From NCBI RefSeq assembly GCF_014698825.1, contig NZ_JACJTT010000038.1:1-53017 (forward strand): 53,017 nucleotides of DNA, read 5' to 3'. A model generated the notes under the pieces. The model made no database searches, was not told the DNA's origin, and saw nothing but the letters and a program-made list of their open reading frames with translations. The DNA comes from Richelia sinica FACHB-800 (GTDB taxonomy: Bacteria > Cyanobacteriota > Cyanobacteriia > Cyanobacteriales > Nostocaceae). Below are positions 24,997 through 34,336 of the stretch, one piece after another. Numbering within the stretch: the stretch's first letter is position 1; each line of letters starts with the position of its first letter. The position numbers and the translations under genes were made by a program.

Positions 24997-26766
24997 CTAT
25001 TTCAGTAGATTTTGCAATGCAGTTTTTAATTTATTCCTTCTTTTTTCAAAAAAGTCTTCAAAGTCTTTAAATTCAAGACTTTGATTTATGTCAATATAGT
25101 TATCTGTCAAAAATTTATCTTTATCTGGTTGATCTGAAAGCCAATCTTGAAAAGGTGTATCGTTTTTTGTAATATTTTCTAAACCTTCCATAAGCTGCAA
25201 ATTAGGTAATTTATCTTTAAGCTCTTGAAACACTCTATGTTTATCAACATTAATATTATTTGCATTTAATTGAGCATCGGTAAATTGCGATACCGGGTGT
25301 ATATGGTCTTGATGAAACTTTACATGACCATATTTTAAATTTGGATATAAAAAAGATAAAATAAGAAACGCATAATTACCTTTTTTATAATCAAGAAATT
25401 CGTCTATATCTTCATCAGTCACTTTTAACGACCTATTTGATGGTAGTTTTGTTTCTGAAATTTCTGCAAATGAAAACTCATGACTTTTCAGAATATAATC
25501 ATTTGTTGACTCATCTTTTTGTGCTAATGAATTTCTAAAATTTGTCAATACAGTATCTCCTTGACCACCAAAGACATTTTTAAGTAAAGAATGGAATAGG
25601 AATTTTTTGATATCATTCTTCGTTTGCGGATTTAGAACACCACCCTTTATTATGTAATAAGCAATTGGTATTATTGCATTTTGAGATGTAAGATTAGAAC
25701 CACTTAATCCATATTCAACAAGCAAATCAATTGTTGTAGATATCGCATTTTTTATTTTTTGCCACTCAGTTTTTATTTTTGTAACATTCTCAGTTTTAAA
25801 ACTACCGACTTTAAAAATTACAGAGCAATCTGTTAACATTAAACAACTTCTCATTACAAAGTCATTATTGAAACTAAAGTCATCACCCTTTTTATTTATA
25901 CTAGTAATAAATTTTTCAATTTCATCTCTTCCATCTTCCCAATTTGCAACAATGGTAGAGAATAAAAGATCAGTTTTTGACAAAGTAGTTCCACCACTAT
26001 TAACTCTAACAAATATTTTTAAAATATTGTCTAAATCCTGCTCTTCTATCTTGAAATAATTTATTAATTCATCCCTAACAATTCTTGAATGAAGGTCTCT
26101 GAGTGTCCTTTTAATTCTATTTCTAACAGAACTTTCTTTTAGTGCAGATGTAACATCTACGTTTTCCATATTATGAGTAAGAAGTTCATCATATTTTTCA
26201 TCAATTGGAGGACTATCTTTTTCCCATGTGAGAACCTCTCTAACAGGAAACCAAAGTTTATCTTGACCACTGTTGCTTGCTTCATCTTTGGTAATAAACT
26301 GAAAAGAATAATTCAATTCATTATCTTCATCAGTATGTACATCACTTAAAAGATTTAAAAACAGTGTCTTTTCGGGAAAACTACTGTCACTACTCCATTT
26401 AGCTCGTCTTTTTCTAACAGAATATGTGCCTTGTAAAGCTAGATAAATTGAACTTAATCGCTGTTGACCATCTAGCACTCCAATAATTTGATCTTTTAAT
26501 TCAGGATAGGGTGCTTTATCATTAAGATACTTATCTCTTTCGTGGTAGTTTTGAAGAAATTTATAAAAGACATATTCATTAATATGAGGTTTATTTAAAA
26601 ACCAAAAAAGAAATGTTCCAATAGGATAACCCTGTTGAATAGAATCAAATAACTTCTCTATTTGGTCTTGCTTCCAAACAAATTTTCTTTGTATTGCCGG
26701 TAGATACATTTCATTATTGCCAATTTTATCAAGCACTTCCTTAATTGTCATCTTCTGATAGCTCAT
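24997..26766 (-). CDS. DUF262/DUF1524 (GmrSD-like) protein, probable defence nuclease
   Basis: The 589-residue protein has an N-terminal DUF262 domain: LPAIQRKFVWKQDQIEKLFDSI (22-43, here interrupted for length), PIGTFLFW, and the DGQQR nucleotide motif at 99-103. Its C-terminal DUF1524 HNH-type region contains HQDHIHPVSQF (485-495) and LPNLQLMEGLENITKND. Both modules occur in GmrS/GmrD type IV restriction enzymes, which cut modified phage DNA in an NTP-dependent way (established for the family). GGAG lies 8 bases before the ATG. The gene is visibly richer in A/T than its neighbours and stands alone, which fits acquisition by transfer. The exact target is unknown. Confidence 0.88.
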   Translation of the reverse strand: MSYQKMTIKEVLDKIGNNEMYLPAIQRKFVWKQDQIEKLFDSIQQGYPIGTFLFWFLNKPHINEYVFYKFLQNYHERDKYLNDKAPYPELKDQIIGVLDGQQRLSSIYLALQGTYSVRKRRAKWSSDSSFPEKTLFLNLLSDVHTDEDNELNYSFQFITKDEASNSGQDKLWFPVREVLTWEKDSPPIDEKYDELLTHNMENVDVTSALKESSVRNRIKRTLRDLHSRIVRDELINYFKIEEQDLDNILKIFVRVNSGGTTLSKTDLLFSTIVANWEDGRDEIEKFITSINKKGDDFSFNNDFVMRSCLMLTDCSVIFKVGSFKTENVTKIKTEWQKIKNAISTTIDLLVEYGLSGSNLTSQNAIIPIAYYIIKGGVLNPQTKNDIKKFLFHSLLKNVFGGQGDTVLTNFRNSLAQKDESTNDYILKSHEFSFAEISETKLPSNRSLKVTDEDIDEFLDYKKGNYAFLILSFLYPNLKYGHVKFHQDHIHPVSQFTDAQLNANNINVDKHRVFQELKDKLPNLQLMEGLENITKNDTPFQDWLSDQPDKDKFLTDNYIDINQSLEFKDFEDFFEKRRNKLKTALQNLLK

Positions 26767-27366
26767 AACCTTATCTCCGTAGTGCTAACCTTGGTTATTA
26801 TCAAACAAAAATTAGTAGTTTGATAAATCTCCTCAAACTGCCCAAAAATATACTACACTAAACTTTTTTATTCCACAATTTTTGTAACAATTTCTTATAC
26901 CATAAATTACCCAAAAAGAAAGAAGTAATTGAGTGGGTTCAAAAATAGGAATGTTAGCAATTTTTTCAGTCACACCAGATAACTGAGCATCCAAAGTACC
27001 AAAACACTCTTCCTGGCGAGAAGCTATCTAAGAAAGTTATCCTTCTTGCTTCTACTCTTAACGTTTTTGTAAATAAGATGGTGATAAGTTCATAATTACC
27101 TGCTTTCCTTACCTACTTAAATTATCTCTCAACTCTAATTTCTCTTTTTCTCTTTGTTTATTGTTATTGGAGGATTTAATAATTGATCTAAATATTCTTT
27201 AGTTAAGGGATCGTTATATTATCTATTCATGTGATTATAGAAAAAAATACACTCAATAAATATGAAGAAAATTATCAAATAATATTTAACAACCAATATT
27301 ATAAATCGCAAAAATGGTTAAATATAAATTATAAATTTCACTTGTATTCAAAGTGATTAAAAAAGA
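26767..27366. other. A/T-rich intergenic region beside the defence gene
   Basis: A 600-base region without an intact gene. It contains a possible gene remnant (26826-27029 minus) and is otherwise strongly A/T-rich, like the adjacent DUF262 gene. Confidence 0.4.
26826..27029 (-). pseudogene. possible gene remnant
   Basis: One minus-strand frame stays open for about 67 codons without an ATG. It has protein-like content (ASRQEECFGTLDAQLSGVTE, then KIANIPIFEPTQ), fading into A/T-rich sequence. It is too short and lacks a start, so it may be the decayed remains of a gene once next to the DUF262 gene. Confidence 0.25.
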
Positions 27367-27804
27367 TTATTGACTAGATAGACTTAAAGTGCAAACCCGT
27401 TGCAACATATTCTGACTAGCAACACTATCAGCAGAAATTAGAAAATATTGAGGCCAATAATCTATAAAAGTAGTGTAGGTTTTCCAGCTAGGATTAGTAG
27501 TTAATTTACCATAATCACATGATTTGGTATACGCATTTCTTTTTCTGCCACCAATATTGTATTCAAAGACAACAACTTTTACTTTTGGATATTTATCATT
27601 ATCGCTATAAAATCCATCTTCATTGTTAAGCGTATCATCAGCTAACATGATTTCAAATTTAACGCTATTCTCATTTAGTTTTATGATTTCACCGCTATTA
27701 GTTTGACCAAAATCTACCCACTTTTTTTGTTGAGATTGAGCTAAAACAGGTGTTGTAATTATAGATAAACAAGAGATTGGGATTACATATTTGAGCAATT
27801 GCAT
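27367..27804 (-). CDS. secreted hypothetical protein
   Basis: The 145-residue protein has a clear signal peptide (MQLLKYVIPISCLSIITTPVLAQ, cut after LAQ at about residue 23). Its small beta-rich mature domain carries two Cys, in KSCDYGKL and QRVCTLSL, that could form a disulfide. The pattern WVDFGQTNSGEIIKLNENSV, with a C-terminal Tyr/Trp-rich stretch, resembles short secreted proteins seen in cyanobacteria. I do not recognise a family. It lies downstream of the A/T-rich island and convergent to nothing; no operon partner is evident. Confidence 0.65.
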   Translation of the reverse strand: MQLLKYVIPISCLSIITTPVLAQSQQKKWVDFGQTNSGEIIKLNENSVKFEIMLADDTLNNEDGFYSDNDKYPKVKVVVFEYNIGGRKRNAYTKSCDYGKLTTNPSWKTYTTFIDYWPQYFLISADSVASQNMLQRVCTLSLSSQ

Positions 27805-27906
27805 ACTTTTAAAAACTCACATTCTTGCATTTAGATGTGATTAATTAAATATACACAATCTCAGTATTTTTTGGCAAATAAACAATTGTTACAATAAATA
27901 TTTAAA

Positions 27907-27935
27907 ATCCCCGACTTCCTTAAGAAGTCAGGGAT
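27907..27935 (-). terminator. hairpin terminator of thiC
   Basis: A 12-bp stem (ATCCCCGACTTC / GAAGTCAGGGAT, one C/A mismatch) with a 5-base loop lies 22 bases after the thiC stop. On the minus strand it is followed by TTTTAAATATTT. Hairpins of this sequence are common between cyanobacterial genes. Confidence 0.75.
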
Positions 27936-27956
27936 CTATTAGCATCTATTTATCGT

Positions 27957-29428
<1,472 letters not shown>

Positions 29429-29678
29429 AATTGACTTCTTGCATTGATAGTTTTTGCTTCACTTCCATACGCAAAGAAAAGCGCCAAAATCAACGGCTTT
29501 TCTTGAAGTCTAACGTCGATTGTAGCACTTTTTTAAAAATAGGGGGATCGGCTGAAAAACTAATAGTTTGAGTTTAGTTAGTTTTTCTACCAAATACTAG
29601 ATTTTAGTTATCTTTTTATTTGTCCAAAAACTTTATTTATTGACTGGTCAGAGGTTGATCAGTTATTCATTACAAGCC

Positions 29679-30629
29679 TTATCTAGGTACAGGTACTTGA
29701 TTAAGTATGGATGTAATTACTGCATCAATTTTTAACCCATCTAATGTTGCTTCTGGCTTCAAAAGTAAACGATGACGTAGCAAAGGTGCGGCTACGGTTT
29801 TGACATCATCTGGGGTGACAAAATCACGACCAGCTAACCATGCTGTAGCTTGAGATGTTTGTAACCAAGCACCTGTGGCACGGGGAGAAACACCTAAAGC
29901 TAAATCAGGATGTGAGCGAGATTTCTGGGCTAGTGCTAATAGATAATCAATGATGGCATCTGATACTTGAATGTTATGTACTGCTCGTCTGGCTTGCAAA
30001 ATATCTGCAACTGTAGCGATAGGTTTTAATTTGCTAATATCGAGACGTTTAGCAGCAAAACCTGCTTGACGATTTAGTAACATTTGTTTTTCGGCTGCTT
30101 GGTCGGGGTAATCAACTAACAGCTTGAATAAAAATCGGTCTAATTGTGCTTCCGGTAAGGGGTAAGTTCCTTCAAATTCTAGGGGGTTTTGGGTAGCAAT
30201 AACCCAGAATAAGTCTGGTAATGGTAAACTTTCACCATCTAAAGTAATTTGCATTTCCTCCATAGCTTCTAATAATGCTGCTTGAGTTTTGGGAGGAGTG
30301 CGGTTAATTTCATCTGCTAGTAGGACTTCTGTAAAAACAGGGCCTTTTTTTAGAATAAAGTCACGACTATTTAAGTCAAAAATATTTGTGCCAATAATAT
30401 CTGATGGTAAAACATCTGGTGTCAGTTGGATGCGGCGAAAATCTGATTGAATTAATTGAGCTAAAACTTTAACTAAAAGTGTTTTACCTGTGCCAGGTAC
30501 TCCTTCTAGAATAATGTGTCCGCCAGCTAATAAGGCAACTAACAATTGTTTGATGACTTGCGATTGTCCAACTACTGTTTGACCAATTTCTTGTTCTAAG
30601 TCAATTAATATAGAATGTGCTTCACTCAT
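29679..30629 (-). CDS. MoxR family AAA+ ATPase
   Basis: The 316-residue protein has Walker A GVPGTGKT (43-50), Walker B LLADEINR (102-109), a sensor I region FWVIATQNPLEFEGTYPLPEAQLDRF, and sensor II/arginine finger near SPRATGAWL. MoxR ATPases are chaperone-like and work with VWA/DUF58-type proteins to assemble or activate partners. Here it is the last gene of a minus-strand group DUF4129 - DUF4350 - MoxR with gaps of 71 and 114 bases. A DUF58 protein, its usual partner, lies at 48.3 kb rather than here. Confidence 0.95.
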   Translation of the reverse strand: MSEAHSILIDLEQEIGQTVVGQSQVIKQLLVALLAGGHIILEGVPGTGKTLLVKVLAQLIQSDFRRIQLTPDVLPSDIIGTNIFDLNSRDFILKKGPVFTEVLLADEINRTPPKTQAALLEAMEEMQITLDGESLPLPDLFWVIATQNPLEFEGTYPLPEAQLDRFLFKLLVDYPDQAAEKQMLLNRQAGFAAKRLDISKLKPIATVADILQARRAVHNIQVSDAIIDYLLALAQKSRSHPDLALGVSPRATGAWLQTSQATAWLAGRDFVTPDDVKTVAAPLLRHRLLLKPEATLDGLKIDAVITSILNQVPVPR

Positions 30630-30743
30630 GAGATAATAAATTAATTACTGTAATGTTAAAAATACAAAATTTCTACTATTTAAATATCATATGGGATATG
30701 TTTAGTCAAAATATCCAGTTTGTTAAATTATCGGCAATTGTTT

Positions 30744-31835
30744 TTAATGATTAACTTTCCGGATGTTTTGCCATTTTTGTAACCATGTTAAAAGTTGTTG
30801 TTCATTGATACGATGTTTTTTGTTTTGAGATGCAAGTAAAGAATTGAGTTCGTCTGCACTTAAACCAGTTTTTTCTGCCCAAACTGTAAGTAATATAGAA
30901 GGTTCTACAGGTGTGTTACCTAAGCCCAAGGCTTTTTGCAGTTGAATTTGTTCTTGTTTTCCTAACATTTCAATTACAAAGTCGCTAGCTTCGGCTTTTT
31001 GTAAGACTCCTGCTAATGCTTGGATATATGCTTGACTGTTGTCTATAACTGGTGTTTGTAAAGTTACGGGCTGACCAAATCGCTGATTTTCTGCCCAAAT
31101 TAACACCAACAACAATACACCAACCTGTATGAGTGCTGGAAATAAAGGAGTTTTTGTAAAATAACTTAATAGACTATCTTTGCCTTCTTTGGCTCTTGTG
31201 CTTTGGTCTTTGTAACCATGAATATATTCATCTACGAATATTTGCTGGTGATTTTTGGTGACTAAATTAGCTAAATATTCAAAGTTGGCGTTATCTTGAT
31301 AGGCATTGGCAGCTAAATTGGATGTAGTGGCAAAAATTACTTTACCTTTACCATGGTTTTCTTGCCAGAGAATAGCACCAAAGCGATCGCCTAAAACCAG
31401 ATTTTCTTGTTGCTGATTCATTATAATATGGCGACGAGTAGTATCAATCTTAACATCTCCCACAGATGTTGCTAGGTTACTACTAAATTCAGCCCCGCTC
31501 ACTGGTTCCTTAATACCTAGTTCCACCAGAGTATTGCCTTTTTCTAGCCATTCTTTCTTCTCACTGGAGATAAACGGTGCTTTGAGAGCACTATTTACCT
31601 GGATGAGAGTCACAGGAGTTTTTTGGCTAACTATATCATCAAAGGGCTTTTGCCAACGCTGGATATTCACACCCTTTGCTTGCATAAAAGTGTACCAAGC
31701 ACCATAGCCACTGGGAGAGCGATTATAAGTAGATCCATGATTAATCAGCGTTTGAGGAGCAGCTAAGAGAGTCAATAATATGATTGCAGCAATGGCGATC
31801 GCTCCCCACCAAGCAAAGCGGTTTAGGGGTTTCAT
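30744..31835 (-). CDS. DUF4350 domain protein
   Basis: The 363-residue protein has an N-terminal transmembrane helix (WWGAIAIAAIILLTLLAAP), then a soluble domain with YNRSPSGYGAWYTFMQAKG and GDRFGAILWQENHGKGKVIFATT, a second transmembrane segment (FPALIQVGVLLLVLIWAENQRFGQP) at about residue 240, and a cytosolic helical tail. This matches DUF4350 proteins, which occur with MoxR, DUF58 and DUF4129. The NHGSTYNRSPSGYGA region is the typical start of that domain. The role is unknown; the context suggests a membrane complex run by MoxR. Confidence 0.88.
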   Translation of the reverse strand: MKPLNRFAWWGAIAIAAIILLTLLAAPQTLINHGSTYNRSPSGYGAWYTFMQAKGVNIQRWQKPFDDIVSQKTPVTLIQVNSALKAPFISSEKKEWLEKGNTLVELGIKEPVSGAEFSSNLATSVGDVKIDTTRRHIIMNQQQENLVLGDRFGAILWQENHGKGKVIFATTSNLAANAYQDNANFEYLANLVTKNHQQIFVDEYIHGYKDQSTRAKEGKDSLLSYFTKTPLFPALIQVGVLLLVLIWAENQRFGQPVTLQTPVIDNSQAYIQALAGVLQKAEASDFVIEMLGKQEQIQLQKALGLGNTPVEPSILLTVWAEKTGLSADELNSLLASQNKKHRINEQQLLTWLQKWQNIRKVNH

Positions 31836-31906
31836 TTTCCTCAGGATTAATACTTATGAATTAAGATATTAATAATACTATAGACTTTTTACAAGTCTAG
31901 TCTAGT

Positions 31907-32512
31907 TTAAGGAAAAATTTCCCCATAAGCTTGACGACATTGTTGATAATTCTCTGCACCAATCTTTGTTTGACCAAAACATAATTGTTCGTGAGTGATA
32001 ATTATAGTTTCATAAGCCTGCATCGTCGTCACTGTTGAACGTAGCAATTGCAGATATTCTCCGTCAGTCCGACTTGCTTGTGCTAAAATGACTTTTCCCT
32101 GATCCAACTGCTGCAACATCGCTAAATACAAACATCTGCAAGCTTCACCATAATTGCCTAATTGTGCCAACTCCTGTGCTCGAAGCAATAAATCATCAGT
32201 AGATATCTTGGTTTCAGCCGCTTTTGGCGTAATCATCCCAGAATTACCCACAGCAGCTAACCAAGGATAGATGTATGGGCTAAACTCTTGCCATAATCGC
32301 CAAACTATCCAAGCTAAGAATAAGCCCAATAACAGCCAAAAAGTAATTGTCAGTAAGTCCTGTAACCAAGGACTCATAGACCAGCCATCAGGTAATTGTG
32401 GTAGATTCCTTTGCCATCGAGAAGATTGATATTCCAGCCATTCGCTCACTTGTTGCTGGACTAAAGAAAGCTGCCAACCCCAACTACTCTTTTCAAAACT
32501 TTCTGTAGACAT
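31907..32512 (-). CDS. DUF4129 domain protein
   Basis: The 201-residue protein has a short N-terminal region, one transmembrane helix (TITFWLLLGLFLAWIVWRL, about residues 53-71), and a C-terminal soluble part with LLLRAQELAQLGNYGEACRCLYLAMLQQL followed by DGEYLQLLR, SRT and ICFGQ-like features. This is the DUF4129 pattern of DUF58/MoxR gene groups. It is the first gene of the three-gene operon and probably anchors the complex in the membrane. Confidence 0.88.
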   Translation of the reverse strand: MSTESFEKSSWGWQLSLVQQQVSEWLEYQSSRWQRNLPQLPDGWSMSPWLQDLLTITFWLLLGLFLAWIVWRLWQEFSPYIYPWLAAVGNSGMITPKAAETKISTDDLLLRAQELAQLGNYGEACRCLYLAMLQQLDQGKVILAQASRTDGEYLQLLRSTVTTMQAYETIIITHEQLCFGQTKIGAENYQQCRQAYGEIFP

Positions 32513-32753
32513 ATTCAGTCATTAGCCATAATCAATATCTCTTGCATTTTAAATTCTCATTCCCATTCTATGTGAGGTGGCTGGGAATAAATTTTTGAGC
32601 AGCCTTTTGAAACGTCTCTATCAGAAAAAGTACAGTCCATCTAGATGCAAAACTTCTCTGACATGAATTTTTATCATTGGAGGCAGTAGATTAATCTGCA
32701 ACCAACTCATCTAAACTTTAGCAATCGCTTTTTTAAGCTTTAATTTTTAATTT

Positions 32754-33254
32754 TTAATTCTTTTTTGTGGTATTAAGAACTAATATACTTCTTTGAATCA
32801 TTATCCACCCCACCAACGCAAGTAAAGCACCCAAAGCCAAAAATCCCCAATCCCATAGCCATTGATCCTGCCCTGGTTTAACATGATGTATTCCCAAAAG
32901 TTGATGATCTATCAGACCTTCTAATACGTTAAATAAACCAGCACCAACCAATATAGAACCGATGAATGTCTGTGATGACCAATAAACATCTTCACGTCCA
33001 CCAGCGCACCAGAGTAAAATCACTCCTATCAATGTCAGTAACCAATCAAAAGCGTGAAATAAGCCATCTCACAACATGTTTAAATCTATATTAGAAATCG
33101 TAGTGAGTGGTTGAAGATTACTAATCATGTGATGCCATTGGAGAATCTGATGGAGGAGGATACCATCAACAAAACCTCCTAAACCTAGCCCTAGAAAAAC
33201 TCCAGCCACAATGATTGGCCCTATTGCTGGATTTGCTGCGCTCTGATCTTTCAT
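32754..33254 (-). pseudogene. DUF2243 membrane protein gene interrupted by an in-frame stop
   Basis: Read as one frame from an ATG at 33254 (GAGG 6 bases upstream), this is a full-length DUF2243 protein of about 165 residues with four transmembrane segments. It has the family signature GGFVDGILLHQILQWHHMIS, then DGLFHAFDWLLTLIG, and GLIDHQLLGIHHVKPG. A single TGA at 33069-33071 falls between NML and DGLFHA, leaving both halves in the same frame. One base change (for example TGG to TGA) would explain it. Either the gene is dead or the stop is a sequencing error. No rescue signal is seen. Confidence 0.88.
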
Positions 33255-33417
33255 TATCAGCCTCAAACACCTTCTTTTCTACCACAATAAAATGGTCGTT
33301 TGACTAACAGCTTCTATCTAGAGGTAAGTGCTAGTTCACCATCACTGAACTATTGTTTCCTGTTAGTATGCACAGACATCATAAAATTTTGATATATAAA
33401 AAAGAGCAATTTTTCAG

Positions 33418-33903
33418 ATGACCATTTACTTTTACAAGGTTTGGCAGCCCTATGGCTGTTTTTCAAATTTTTCGCCCCACTGTATCGAAATTGATGGTAC
33501 TCACTGGCCAACCGTTGAGCATTATTATCAAGCTCAAAAATTTGTAGGCAGTCCAGATGCAGTAATTATTCCCTTCATCCATGCAGCCTCTACACCAGAG
33601 GAAGCTGCTGCTTTAGGGCGATGTAGCAATTATCAGATCCGTCCTGATTGGGATTTAGTCAAAATTACTGTGATGCGGGCTGCTGTGTTCAAAAAATTTA
33701 TGACTCATCCAGAAATTAGGCAGATCCTATTGGTGACAGGTGATGAAATGTTAGTTGAGGATTCACCCAGAGATTATTTCTGGGGTTGTGGTTTGGATAA
33801 GTCTGGTGAAAATAACTTAGGTAAAATCCTCATGAGTGTAAGAACGGAAATTCGTCAGATGATATCTTACTCAGTGATTTCTCGTAAAGAATTATCGCCT
33901 TAG
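33418..33903 (+). CDS. NADAR family (YbiA-like) N-glycosidase
   Basis: The 161-residue protein is a clear NADAR (DUF1768) member: GCFSNFSPH, WPTVEHYYQAQKF, EAAALGRC, WDLVKITVMRAAVFKKF, HPEIRQILLVTGDEMLVEDSPRDYFWGCG, and GENNLGKILMSVRTEIR. YbiA removes damaged riboflavin intermediates by N-glycoside hydrolysis. Other NADAR proteins reverse ADP-ribosylation of guanine in toxin-antitoxin pairs (established knowledge). No toxin gene is adjacent here, so a house-cleaning role is more likely. It is divergent from the broken DUF2243 gene and followed by a hairpin. Confidence 0.93.
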   Translation: MTIYFYKVWQPYGCFSNFSPHCIEIDGTHWPTVEHYYQAQKFVGSPDAVIIPFIHAASTPEEAAALGRCSNYQIRPDWDLVKITVMRAAVFKKFMTHPEIRQILLVTGDEMLVEDSPRDYFWGCGLDKSGENNLGKILMSVRTEIRQMISYSVISRKELSP

Positions 33904-34336
33904 CATTTGTACTTAATGTACAGATAGAGAGGTTTTAGTTGTGATCACTTTGTTGCTTCCCCTCTCTATCAAAATTTTCAGCGATTAATTCAGGATGATG
34001 GAAGGTGAGAGTAAGAAAATCTGATGATTTATATTCTGACTGACTATAATTAGTTTAGTTATAAATACTTATACTTGTCTTCATAAATATTAATTAATAT
34101 TGACCGGAAAGCGATACAAAAATTTATAACCTTAGGGTTTTTCCTGATAAATTAGGGCGATAAAAAGAATTTAAGTAATCAAACGGAAACATTCTTCTAT
34201 ATATAGATATAAAATCTGATTACATCATCTGATTTAATTTTAGAGTTCTTCACGAAAATACACAGAATCAAAATTTGATGACATAAATACTAACCGTAGA
34301 GTAAAAACAATCCCATTGTGTAGGTAGTTAGAGGCA
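33904..34336. other. intergenic region before the phytochrome kinase
   Basis: Beyond the hairpin at 33923-33970 this 433-base stretch is A/T-rich and non-coding. It must contain the promoter of the phytochrome kinase gene, but no clear boxes can be fixed. Confidence 0.4.
33923..33970 (+). terminator. hairpin after the NADAR gene
   Basis: GATAGAGAGG (33923-33932) and CCTCTCTATC (33961-33970) form a perfect 10-bp stem with a 28-base loop containing gtgatcac. It is followed by aaaatttt. A likely terminator. Confidence 0.65.
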
